From Halomonas binhaiensis (GTDB taxonomy: Bacteria > Pseudomonadota > Gammaproteobacteria > Pseudomonadales > Halomonadaceae): 64,000 nt of DNA. The stretch is from the NCBI RefSeq assembly GCF_008329985.2, contig NZ_CP038437.2, positions 1,860,001 through 1,924,000 on the forward strand. Direction: 5' to 3'. Shown one piece after another: positions 46,934-57,624 of the stretch. A program made the position numbers and the translations under genes. The notes below the pieces were generated by a model. That model was not told where the DNA came from and did no database searches. It saw only the letters and a list, made by a program, of their open reading frames with translations. The stretch's first letter is position 1. Every line of letters begins with the position of its first letter.

Positions 46934-47675
46934 AACCGTATTTGGTAAGCCTTTATTTGGCAAGGCACAGGCGCCATCCCGGGTGCTGGCACCGGAAATT
47001 CTGGGCCTCCACCTGGGAGGCTCCTTCTCCCTTGACGAGCTCAAGTTACGTCTGCTTGCGCCGGAGCTGGTCAGCGAGAACATGTCCAGTGTGCATATCA
47101 TTCAGGCGGTGGGTGAAGTCCGCCTGGATGAAAGCAGCAAGGTGCTGCGTTTTTACACTGATGATGACGGTTTTCTTCAGGTTGTGCTGGATGGCGGCGA
47201 TAGCGATGAGCATGTCACTGACGTCAAGCTTTACTACTTCTACGAGACCCAGGGCATCGGCTCCGATGCCGACTGGGAGAAGGTATTGAAGGAAACGATC
47301 AGCCAGCCACAGGCGGTGCTGGAAGCTCATCAATACACGCAGGTTTGGCAGGGCGTCGGAGAATCATCGCCTCCTGTTGCCATGACAGAAACAACACATC
47401 ATGCGGATGGCTCGGTCAGTTCCACTGACCAGTTTGCGATGTTGTATGAAAGAAAGTTGTATGAAGGAAAGCTGGATGAAAGAACGTTGGGTGAAAGATC
47501 GTTGGGTGAAAGAAAGCAGGATGAGACAGCGCCAAGCGGCAGTGAAGTGGGTGGAGAAAAGTTTGAGTACCTGATGAAAATCGGGGAAGAGAAAATGAAC
47601 AATGGGCAGCTTGATCGTTGTCTGGTTGTCAGTACCGGGTTTGATATTGAACCTTCGGATATCAGCTTCAACTGA
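46911..47675 (+). CDS. yjfK: YjfK-family (DUF2491) protein with pentapeptide repeat insert
   Basis: This 254-aa protein begins with a repeated GK/F motif (MFNRLFGKTVFGKPLFGKAQA) and carries DUF2491 features such as RVLAPEILGLHLGGSFSLDELKLRLL, VHIIQAVGEVRLDESSKVLRFYTDDDGF and FYETQGIGSDADW. Residues about 178-202 are five near-identical pentads made by a 15-bp DNA repeat and appear to be an extra insertion before the conserved C-terminal ISFN end. Function is unknown; the partner genes suggest an envelope-stress role. Its 5' end overlaps the channel gene. Confidence 0.85.
   Translation: MFNRLFGKTVFGKPLFGKAQAPSRVLAPEILGLHLGGSFSLDELKLRLLAPELVSENMSSVHIIQAVGEVRLDESSKVLRFYTDDDGFLQVVLDGGDSDEHVTDVKLYYFYETQGIGSDADWEKVLKETISQPQAVLEAHQYTQVWQGVGESSPPVAMTETTHHADGSVSSTDQFAMLYERKLYEGKLDERTLGERSLGERKQDETAPSGSEVGGEKFEYLMKIGEEKMNNGQLDRCLVVSTGFDIEPSDISFN
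47442..47516 (+). repeat. 15-bp coding tandem repeat in yjfK
   Basis: Five 15-bp units, beginning ttgtatgaaagaaag, encode pentads such as LYERK, LDERT and LGERS. Unit length is a multiple of three, so copy-number change would keep the frame. Confidence 0.85.
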
Positions 47676-47720
47676 TCGAATGATCTAACCGATAGTGTTA
47701 ATTGACAGGGAAAATCTATC

Positions 47721-48137
47721 ATGTCGCATCTTTCTGCCTCGCTCGCTGGGTTGTTGGGATTTGTCGTCTATTTTGCTATCTCGCTCGTCATGCTGGTGGT
47801 GTTCAAGTATGTCTATACGTGGATCACTCCCCACGATGAGTGGAAGTTGGTCAAGGATGACAAGAACACGGCAGCGGCCATTGGTCTGGTCGGGGCTGTC
47901 ATCGGTTTTGCCCTGGCGCTGGCGAGTGCCGCGACGAATTCGGTGTCGTTGATGGACTTCGTCATCTGGGGCATCGTCGCGTTGATAGCGCAGACCTTGG
48001 CCTTTGCTATCGTGCGCTTCCTGCTGATGCCGCGTATCGTTCAGCGCATCAACGATGGTGAGGTGGCCGCCGGTATCGTCCTCGGCGGGACGTCGGTGGC
48101 AGTCGGTCTGCTCAACGCTGCCTGCATGACGTACTGA
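47721..48137 (+). CDS. yjfL: YjfL-family (DUF350) membrane protein
   Basis: This 138-aa protein has four hydrophobic helices (LAGLLGFVVYFAISLVMLVVF, IGLVGAVIGFALALASAA, FVIWGIVALIAQTLAFAIV, GIVLGGTSVAVGLLNAACM), matching DUF350. Function is not established. It occurs in many genomes beside the DUF1190 and glutathionylspermidine-synthase-like genes that follow it here. A 45-base gap separates it from yjfK. Confidence 0.88.
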   Translation: MSHLSASLAGLLGFVVYFAISLVMLVVFKYVYTWITPHDEWKLVKDDKNTAAAIGLVGAVIGFALALASAATNSVSLMDFVIWGIVALIAQTLAFAIVRFLLMPRIVQRINDGEVAAGIVLGGTSVAVGLLNAACMTY

Positions 48138-48147
48138 GGAGGCGGTG

Positions 48148-48765
48148 ATGAAAAGGACGGCATCGATCAATCTGGCGCGGATGCGCAAGGCACCGGTACC
48201 CAAGCGACTGGCGATGGCAGTTGCCATGGCCACCGCAGCCATTGCCACCGCTGGTTGCAGCAACAACGAGCGTGAAGCCAAGGTCTACTTGAATGCGGAG
48301 GATTGCACCCAGGTGAACCCGGGCATGGAAGAGGAGTGCCAGGCGGCTTATCAGAGCGCTCTGCAGGAAGCGGCCTCCAGCGGGCCGAAGTATGACCAGC
48401 GTATCGATTGCGAGAGCGATTTCGGCCCGAACCAGTGCGTTGCCTACCAGCCCGAAGGGGCTACGCATTCCTGGTTCATGCCGGCCATGGCAGGCTTCCT
48501 GCTGGCCAAGGCGTTGGATCGCAACCGCTACCAATCCACTGCGCTGTATACCTCCGGGTATTATGGATCGCCGATCTACGGCAAGTGGTCGACTGTGGAT
48601 GGCTATAGCTTCAGGCGAGGAGGGCGAACCTTCACCGTCGATGACAGCGCCTTCAAGCCCAAGCCGGCTGTCACTCGGACAATCTCGCGCGGTGGCTTTG
48701 GCTCGAAGGTGTCGGCCAAGTCCAGCTTCGGCGGAAGCCGCTCCCGCAGTGGCTGGGGTGGCTGA
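48148..48765 (+). CDS. yjfM: YjfM-family (DUF1190) lipoprotein
   Basis: This 205-aa protein has an Ala-rich signal region ending at AIATAGC (probable lipidated Cys near residue 32). Paired Cys residues follow in EDCTQVNPGMEEECQAAY, and the DUF1190 core has SDFGPNQCVAYQPEGATHSWFMPAMAGFLLAKAL. A Gly/Ser-rich tail ends SRSRSGWGG. AGGAGG lies five bases before ATG 48148. It is probably a secreted or membrane-tethered partner of the YjfC enzyme; that role is inferred from conserved linkage. Confidence 0.87.
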   Translation: MKRTASINLARMRKAPVPKRLAMAVAMATAAIATAGCSNNEREAKVYLNAEDCTQVNPGMEEECQAAYQSALQEAASSGPKYDQRIDCESDFGPNQCVAYQPEGATHSWFMPAMAGFLLAKALDRNRYQSTALYTSGYYGSPIYGKWSTVDGYSFRRGGRTFTVDDSAFKPKPAVTRTISRGGFGSKVSAKSSFGGSRSRSGWGG

Positions 48766-48768
48766 TTC

Positions 48769-49935
48769 GTGATCCGCTGCAACAGCCGTGAAAGGCCAGG
48801 CTGGAAGCGCAGAGCCGAAGAGTTCGGCTTTCGCTTCCACAGCATGTATGGCCAGGTCTACTGGGACGAGAGCGTCCACTATCAGTTCACCCTGGAACAG
48901 ATCGAGCGAGACCTGGAAGAACCGACTGCAGAGCTGCACCAGATGTGCCTCTCGGTGGTGGAAGATGTCGTCAACGATGAGCGCTTGTTACGGCAGTTTC
49001 GTATTCCCGAAGAGCATTGGTCGCTGATTGCCGGGTCCTGGCGTGATGGCGACAAGAGTCTCTATTCGCGCCTTGACCTGGCCTATGATGGTCGTGGCCC
49101 GGCCAAGTTGTTCGAGAACAATGCCGATACCCCGACCAGCCTCTACGAGACGGGGTTCTGGCAATGGCTATGGCTGGAAGACATGGTCAATGCGGGAGAG
49201 ATTCTGCGTAGCGCCGATCAGTTCAACTCCGTCCAGGAAAAGCTGGTCAATCGCTTTGTCGAATTGCAGCGGGGACGTCCGGGGGAAACGCTGCACCTGG
49301 CGTGCTGCAAGGACAGTGAGGAAGATCGCGGCACCGTTCAATATCTGGAAGATTGTGCCAACGAGGCCGGTATTCCGACCCGGTTCGTGTATATCGAAGA
49401 TATTGGCCATGGTGAAGGAGATGTCTTCACTGATCTGGACGACCAGGTGATCACCTGGATGTTCAAGCTCTATCCCTGGGAGTTCATGCTGCGTGAGGAG
49501 TACGGCAGCCTGCTCTCGGCGTCCCCGACACAATGGCTGGAGCCACCATGGAAAGCGGTGCTGTCCAACAAGGCGCTGTTGCCTCTGCTGTGGCAGAAGT
49601 TTCCTGGGCATCCCAACTTGCTGCCGGCCTACTTTGAAGAGAGTCTCGCCTCCAGCCGGCTGAACCGTTATGTGAAAAAGCCGATCTTTGCCCGGGAAGG
49701 TGCCAACGTCAGTATCCATATCGATGGTGAGCAGCGTTACTCATCTCCCGGACCTTACGGTGAAGAAGGCTTCATCTATCAGGAGTATTGTCCGTTGCCC
49801 AAGTTTGGTGACAACTACGCACTGATCGGTTCCTGGCTGATTGATGACCTTCCGGCGGGTATTTCGGTGCGCGAAGACAAGGATATCGTGACGCAGGATC
49901 TGTCACGCTATATTCCGCATGTCATCCTGGGCTGA
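48769..49935 (+). CDS. yjfC: YjfC, glutathionylspermidine synthase-like ATP-grasp enzyme
   Basis: This 388-aa homologue of the synthetase half of glutathionylspermidine synthase shows the family blocks FHSMYGQVYWDESVHYQF, PTAELHQMCLSVVEDVV, KLFENNADTPTSLYE followed by WQWLWLEDM, and KPIFAREGANVSIH. ATP-grasp ligation of a carboxylate to an amine is expected; the substrate is unknown, since YjfC-type proteins lack the amidase half. The start is GTG 48769, three bases after the yjfM stop, with weak SD. It is the last gene of the operon. Confidence 0.92.
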   Translation: MIRCNSRERPGWKRRAEEFGFRFHSMYGQVYWDESVHYQFTLEQIERDLEEPTAELHQMCLSVVEDVVNDERLLRQFRIPEEHWSLIAGSWRDGDKSLYSRLDLAYDGRGPAKLFENNADTPTSLYETGFWQWLWLEDMVNAGEILRSADQFNSVQEKLVNRFVELQRGRPGETLHLACCKDSEEDRGTVQYLEDCANEAGIPTRFVYIEDIGHGEGDVFTDLDDQVITWMFKLYPWEFMLREEYGSLLSASPTQWLEPPWKAVLSNKALLPLLWQKFPGHPNLLPAYFEESLASSRLNRYVKKPIFAREGANVSIHIDGEQRYSSPGPYGEEGFIYQEYCPLPKFGDNYALIGSWLIDDLPAGISVREDKDIVTQDLSRYIPHVILG

Positions 49936-50239
49936 TCATCGAGACGGTAAGAAGCAATACAAGCAGGAAGCAATACAGGCAAGAAGCCAAGCAAGAAGAA
50001 AACCAAACAATCAAGAATATAGAACCAGCAGGAAAGACAAGGGGCGCACTCGAAGGAGGCGCCCCTTTTTCGTTGCCATTCATTTGTCGTGCCGAGCCAA
50101 GCCAATCTGTGAAGGGTTGTGCCTTGATGATGCAGATGAGTGGAACAGGTAGTGAAAATCCGCTATCAGGTTGGAAGATGGTGTATCTTGTCTGCAATGT
50201 TCAACTTTTACGGCCCATGCCGGAATCAAGGAGTACACC
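49936..50239. other. Gap between yjfC and ypfJ
   Basis: About 300 bases hold three things. An A/G-rich, repeat-like tract (49950-50035) is built from aagcaataca and aagaag motifs. A terminator follows at 50041. The remaining 165 bases presumably carry the ypfJ promoter. No gene is seen. Confidence 0.5.
50041..50070 (+). terminator. Terminator of the yjf operon
   Basis: ggggcgc / gcgcccc pairs across an 11-base loop and is followed by five T residues, about 105 bases after yjfC. Confidence 0.88.
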
Positions 50240-51136
50240 ATGCGTTGGCAAGGAAGGCGGCGTAGCCAGAATGTAGAAGACCGCCGTGGGGAAAGACTGG
50301 CAGCGGGAACGGGTGGTGGGGCGATAATGCTAGTGTTGCGTTTCCTGCCGATGCTGCTGCGAAGCAAGGGTGGAAGAATCATTCTGGGGCTGGGTGTGGT
50401 GGCCTACTTCGGTGCCAGGTTGATGGGAATTGATCTGCTGTCATTGGGGCAGCAGGACACCGCCAGTGTCGACCCCAACTCTCTGACCCAGGGGCAACAG
50501 GAACAGGTCGAGTTCGTTTCGGTGGTGCTGGGGGATACAGAAGAAGCCTGGAACAACATCTTTGCGGAACAAGGCCAGACCTATGAAGAGCCGACATTGG
50601 TGCTGTTCACGGGGGCCGTACGCTCGGCCTGTGGCACGGCCAATTCCGCGGTAGGTCCCTTCTATTGCCCGGGTGATCGCAAGCTCTATCTGGACTTGTC
50701 GTTCTTCGAAGAGATGAAGCGGGGCCTTGGTGCTCCGGGCGACTTTGCCCAGGCATATGTGATTGCCCATGAAGTGGGCCATCATGTGCAGACGCTGCTG
50801 GGTATCAGCCAGCAGGTTCGGGAAGCGGGAGCCGGGCGTTCACAGGCTGATGTCAATGCGCTGTCAGTGCGCCAGGAACTGCAGGCAGATTGCTTCGCCG
50901 GCATCTGGGGGCATTCCGCCAATCTCGACAGGCAGATGCTCGACAGCGGCGATCTGGAAGAAGCCCTGAATGCAGCCAGTGCGATTGGTGATGACCGCCT
51001 GCAACAGCAGGCTGGCAAGGCTGTGGTGCCGGACAGCTTTACTCATGGCAGTTCGGCCCAGCGAGTGGAATGGTTCAAGCGCGGCTTCGAGAGCGGCAGC
51101 CTGGAAGCTTGTAACACCTTTGGCAGTGATCTATGA
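50240..51136 (+). CDS. ypfJ: YpfJ-type neutral zinc metallopeptidase
   Basis: This 298-aa protein has one N-terminal membrane segment (GRIILGLGVVAYFGARLMGI) and a metallopeptidase domain with zinc motif HEVGH at residues 177-181. The upstream CGTANSAVGPFYCPGDRKLYLDL and downstream LSVRQELQADCFAGIWG blocks are diagnostic of the YpfJ family; the Glu of ELQADC is the probable third zinc ligand. AAGGAG precedes ATG 50240. Physiological substrates are not known. Confidence 0.93.
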   Translation: MRWQGRRRSQNVEDRRGERLAAGTGGGAIMLVLRFLPMLLRSKGGRIILGLGVVAYFGARLMGIDLLSLGQQDTASVDPNSLTQGQQEQVEFVSVVLGDTEEAWNNIFAEQGQTYEEPTLVLFTGAVRSACGTANSAVGPFYCPGDRKLYLDLSFFEEMKRGLGAPGDFAQAYVIAHEVGHHVQTLLGISQQVREAGAGRSQADVNALSVRQELQADCFAGIWGHSANLDRQMLDSGDLEEALNAASAIGDDRLQQQAGKAVVPDSFTHGSSAQRVEWFKRGFESGSLEACNTFGSDL

Positions 51137-51168
51137 GCTGACAACACGGAAACGCAACGAGGCTGGCC

Positions 51169-52221
51169 TCATCGATACGATGAGGCCATCTCGGCCAGCA
51201 GGCCGCGTCCACCGGCGAGGGTGAGCGCGAGATCCTGAAGTCCTTCGCGCAGGGGCAGGTCATTGCTGCCCTTGACCGAAAGATCGAGGCGCTGGGCAAA
51301 CATCAGCAGCTTGTGCAGCCGGCGCAAAGGCAGGCGGCGAATAGCCTCCTGATAGGCGGGGCGGCGCTTGTCGAAGATGGGGGGCTTCTGAGCCTTGCAG
51401 GCATGTTCGAAGCTTTGTCCCTGGTCGAGATGCTGATGCAGTGACAGCAGGGTGCGGATTTCCCGGGTCAGCGCCCACAGCACGATAGGCGGCTCTGTCC
51501 CTTCGGCCTCCAGGCCGACAAGGATGCGCAATACCCTTTCGCGTTCGGCCTTGAGGCAGGCATCGATCAGGTTGAACACATCGTAACGGGCACTGTTTTC
51601 TACACCGCCGGCGACATGCTGTGGGGCAACCTGGGTCCCTGGTGGCAGTATCAGAGCCAGCTTCTGCAGTTCCTGGTCAGCCGCCAGCAGGTTGCCTTCA
51701 GTACGTTCGCCAAGCAGGCGAGCGGCATCCAGGTTCATCGACAGCCCGTGGCGCTCTGCCCGGTCGCGTAGCCAGAAATGCAGGCGGGAGGCATCCACGG
51801 GCCATACCGGTACGAACAGGCCGATCTTGTCCAGCGCCTTGAACCAGGCACTTTTCTGTTCGCGGGCATCGAGCTTGGCGCAACTGATTAGCAGAATGTT
51901 GTCGCTGCCTTCCGCCTGTTCAGCGTACTCCTTGAGTGCCTTGCCACCTTCCTGACCGGGCTTGGCGCCGCCCAGGCGCAGTTCGATCAACTTGCGCGAG
52001 GCAAACAGCGACAGGCTGGCGGCGGACTCGGTCAGGCGCCCCCAGGCAAAGTTCGCTTCCACATGCAGGATATCGCGTTCCTCGACGCCATTGTCCCTGG
52101 CTCGGGCACGCACCAGGTCACAGGCTTCCATATGCTGCAGCGGCTCGTCACCGGCGACGATGATCACCGGGGGCAGGGACTTGGCCAGCGCATCGGGGAG
52201 CTTGTCGGCAAAAACCTTCAT
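51169..52221 (-). CDS. holA: DNA polymerase III delta subunit
   Basis: This is the 350-aa delta subunit of the clamp loader, which opens the beta clamp. It begins MKVFADKLPDALAKSLPPVIIVAGDEPLQHMEACDLVRARA, and the middle has LHFWLRDRAERHGLSMNLDAARLLGERTEGNLLAADQEL, both typical. The C-terminal helical domain ends LREGLQDLALTLAGG. It follows lptE by seven bases in the conserved leuS-lptE-holA order. Confidence 0.96.
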   Translation of the reverse strand: MKVFADKLPDALAKSLPPVIIVAGDEPLQHMEACDLVRARARDNGVEERDILHVEANFAWGRLTESAASLSLFASRKLIELRLGGAKPGQEGGKALKEYAEQAEGSDNILLISCAKLDAREQKSAWFKALDKIGLFVPVWPVDASRLHFWLRDRAERHGLSMNLDAARLLGERTEGNLLAADQELQKLALILPPGTQVAPQHVAGGVENSARYDVFNLIDACLKAERERVLRILVGLEAEGTEPPIVLWALTREIRTLLSLHQHLDQGQSFEHACKAQKPPIFDKRRPAYQEAIRRLPLRRLHKLLMFAQRLDLSVKGSNDLPLREGLQDLALTLAGGRGLLAEMASSYR

Positions 52222-52228
52222 GCGTGAT

Positions 52229-52723
52229 CTACGAACCCTGTAGCGAGCGCAGGCGCTCGATCATCTGGCGAACGGCCTCGCGGCGGGCATTTTCTAGGGC
52301 ATCTTCACGGACATCATCCTGAGACAGCAGGTTGTCGCTGGCCAGGGAGTAGTCTTCCACGACCTCGACACTTTGCCGATCCTGCAGATAGGCATTGTCG
52401 GAAGTGCGTTGGATGGAATACGGCACATTGAGTACCAGTTGGCCGTCCTGGGTGCCGGAATCCAGGGTGCTGAGCTGGCGGTAGGAGGCGTTCTCCGCGC
52501 TGAGATTGAGGCGCAAGGGCGCATCGTCGCGAACCTGAACCCCGTAGTCTTCAAGGCGCTGCACCAGCATATCGGCGAAGGGGCCTTCGTTGCCGGCCAC
52601 TGCCAGTTGTTCCAGCGTCAGTATGCCCCCTTCCTCCAGACCGCGGAGGTGGAAGCCACAGCCGGACAGTACCAGGGCGCCAGCGGCGGAAAGCGTCAGG
52701 CCGAGAAATTGACGGCGTTGCAT
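52229..52723 (-). CDS. lptE: LPS-assembly lipoprotein LptE
   Basis: This 164-aa lipoprotein plugs the LptD barrel in the outer membrane. A short basic N-region (MQRRQFLGLTLSAAGALVLSG) leads to the lipobox LVLSGC and then the family start GFHLRG. The C-terminal RREAVRQMIERLRSL is typical. The downstream ATG (52723) is preferred to one six codons earlier because AAGGAGG lies four bases before it. It lies in the leuS-lptE-holA operon. Confidence 0.94.
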   Translation of the reverse strand: MQRRQFLGLTLSAAGALVLSGCGFHLRGLEEGGILTLEQLAVAGNEGPFADMLVQRLEDYGVQVRDDAPLRLNLSAENASYRQLSTLDSGTQDGQLVLNVPYSIQRTSDNAYLQDRQSVEVVEDYSLASDNLLSQDDVREDALENARREAVRQMIERLRSLQGS

Positions 52724-52860
52724 GAAACCTCCTTGAGTCATTCGATCGCAAATCCTTGAGCCGAGTTGTCATCATGGACAACGGCCCGCTCGCGTGAACA
52801 TCTGGTGGCTGATGTCTGGTCGTTCCACGAGCGGGCTGGCCTGGGCCCGTTGGCTACGAG

Positions 52861-55652
<2,792 letters not shown>

Positions 55653-56183
55653 ATGAGCGAGCGACCCAAAGGCGGTTCCGATCATCGTCTGCGTGATGGT
55701 TACGAACGCATGCTGTCTCGGCTTCGGGAAGGGGCGGATGAGCTGACCTGGGACAATCTGCAGCGCGACCTGGATGAGGCAGTCGAGTTCGAAGCAGAGC
55801 TGGAGGAGTACACCAAGGATGAACTGGCGCTGATGCGCGCCTGGCTGGAGCGGGACCTCAAGGACATGCGCCGCTATCTGGCTGCTGGAGGCGAGGGAGT
55901 GGCCAGTTGGCTGGGTATCGACCTGACGATCCTTTCACGCAAGATCGTGGACTCGCTTCTGTCCATTGCCGATCGTAGTGTGGTTGAGCGTGAACAACTG
56001 GAGGATGACCTCGAGGCCTCCCGGGCGGACTATGCCGCTGGTGAAATGGCGGTGCCCGGGCGGATGATGTGTGTTCACTGCGACGCCGTGGTGGAACTGA
56101 ATGACGTCACGCGCATCGAGCCGTGCCATCAATGTGGGCATCGCTACTTCGTGCGGGCCGGTGACGTGGCCTCGCGTCCTTGA
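55653..56183 (+). CDS. YbeL-type zinc-ribbon protein (DUF1451)
   Basis: This 176-aa soluble protein has a long helical acidic part (YERMLSRLREGADELTWDNLQRDLDEAVEFEAELEEYTKDEL) and a C-terminal zinc ribbon with CVHCDAVVELNDVTRIEPCHQCGHRYF (two CxxC pairs). This matches the YbeL/DUF1451 family, commonly next to leuS in gammaproteobacteria. ATG 55653 follows AAGGAG. Function is unknown. Confidence 0.88.
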   Translation: MSERPKGGSDHRLRDGYERMLSRLREGADELTWDNLQRDLDEAVEFEAELEEYTKDELALMRAWLERDLKDMRRYLAAGGEGVASWLGIDLTILSRKIVDSLLSIADRSVVEREQLEDDLEASRADYAAGEMAVPGRMMCVHCDAVVELNDVTRIEPCHQCGHRYFVRAGDVASRP

Positions 56184-56219
56184 AGCCACTTGTCTTGATG
56201 TCATTCAACCGGATGCCAC

Positions 56220-57614
56220 TCAACCTGTGCTGTTGGCAAGGCAGGTGATGGCGACCATGACCAGCAGGGACATGAACAGGGCGTAGAGCAGGTTGTTGCG
56301 CATCATGCGATAGCCGCTGATGCCATAACGTCCCTGCAGTGACAGATTGGTCCCCGAAAGGGGGCCAACGGCGGTGCCGACACCCCAGGATGCCAGAGCG
56401 ACGAAGCCGAACAGATTCTGGTTGATGCTGCCCAGGTCAAGCATGGAAGCCAGGACCGAGACACCGATGATCGGGTGCAGGCCGGCGATGGCGCTGGCCA
56501 CGATGCCCAGGAAGCTCAGTATGGCGGCGCTGGTATCGAAGACAGGGAAGAGTGTCCAGTTGCCCTGGGTTGCGGCAGTGACCAGGCTGGACATACCCTT
56601 GGTCAATAGCCCCGCGCACAGGAATAGAGTGATTTCTCCACGCATGGCCGGCAGGCGGAAATGGCGATGGCGCTGGATGCGCTGGCGCAACACCAGGGAG
56701 CCGCGCAACAGGTTGGCCAGGATGGCAATACCGGGCATCAGGAAAGTGATGATTGCCACGATGGTCAAGTTCGGGGTGATTAGATAGTGGAACAGTAGGA
56801 CCAGTGCGGCCATGCCAGCAGGCATCAGCAGGCTACGCGGTGAAAGAGAGAAGCCCGGCGTGGTGGATAGATCGAAACGGCGCGATAGCTCGAAGATGCT
56901 GAACAACCCGCCAGCCAGCGCGACTGGCAGTCCCACCATGACCATGGTGGTGAACTGAATGTCAGGAGTCAGGCTGATGACCACCCCCATGGCGGCAAAG
57001 AAAGGAGACCACATGGCGGCGCTGCACAGGCCTCGGTTCAGTGCCAATAGCTGTGGGTCATTCAAGGGGCCGCGGCGCTCCAGGCGATCACCGATGACGA
57101 ACATGGTAGACAGGTTGAGAATGGCGCCGAGCAGGTGAACCCCCAGCCAAGTGCCGATCAAGCCACGCTTGCCCGTGATGGGTGGCCCTTTGGGCTGGCT
57201 TTCCTGGGGCGGCCTGCCAATCAACGAAATGAAACTGACTCCCACCAGCATGGTCACCACGAAGGTATTGCCATCCAGGACATGCCAGGCGTCGATGTCA
57301 CCGCCGTATACCAGCTTGGCGGCCATCAGCATCAACACACCCAACCCGGCCAGAATGCCGGCCTGCCACTGGTTGCGCCGTGGGATGTCCGGCCACAGGG
57401 TAATGGCACCGCTCCATAGCAGCAGGCTGACAAGGGGAGAGGGTAGCCAGGGAAGCATGAAAGAGGCGATCTGAAGCACCAGGCCTGTCAGTATCAGCCA
57501 ACCTCCCAGCTGATGACGCAGCGAGGGCAATGGGGTCTCGGGCTGGCTCGAGGCAACCTGAGCGGCAGGTGGGGCATGTTCTGGCAGTGTGGAAGAAGGC
57601 GATTCGGTGGTCAT
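56220..57614 (-). CDS. Polytopic membrane protein, permease-like
   Basis: This 464-aa protein has a Ser/Pro/Glu-rich N-terminal tail and about ten to eleven membrane helices. Features include the ITPNLTIVAIITFLMPGIAI helix and a C-terminal block with GLHPIIGVSVLASML and GVGTAVGPLSGTNLSLQGRYG, recalling ion-transporter-superfamily permeases. I cannot assign a substrate. ATG 57614 is chosen because the open frame extending upstream runs into the LysR gene and looks non-coding. It lies 10 bases downstream of the LysR gene on the same strand, so the two are probably co-transcribed. Confidence 0.75.
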   Translation of the reverse strand: MTTESPSSTLPEHAPPAAQVASSQPETPLPSLRHQLGGWLILTGLVLQIASFMLPWLPSPLVSLLLWSGAITLWPDIPRRNQWQAGILAGLGVLMLMAAKLVYGGDIDAWHVLDGNTFVVTMLVGVSFISLIGRPPQESQPKGPPITGKRGLIGTWLGVHLLGAILNLSTMFVIGDRLERRGPLNDPQLLALNRGLCSAAMWSPFFAAMGVVISLTPDIQFTTMVMVGLPVALAGGLFSIFELSRRFDLSTTPGFSLSPRSLLMPAGMAALVLLFHYLITPNLTIVAIITFLMPGIAILANLLRGSLVLRQRIQRHRHFRLPAMRGEITLFLCAGLLTKGMSSLVTAATQGNWTLFPVFDTSAAILSFLGIVASAIAGLHPIIGVSVLASMLDLGSINQNLFGFVALASWGVGTAVGPLSGTNLSLQGRYGISGYRMMRNNLLYALFMSLLVMVAITCLANSTG

Positions 57615-57624
57615 CCTTGGCACG

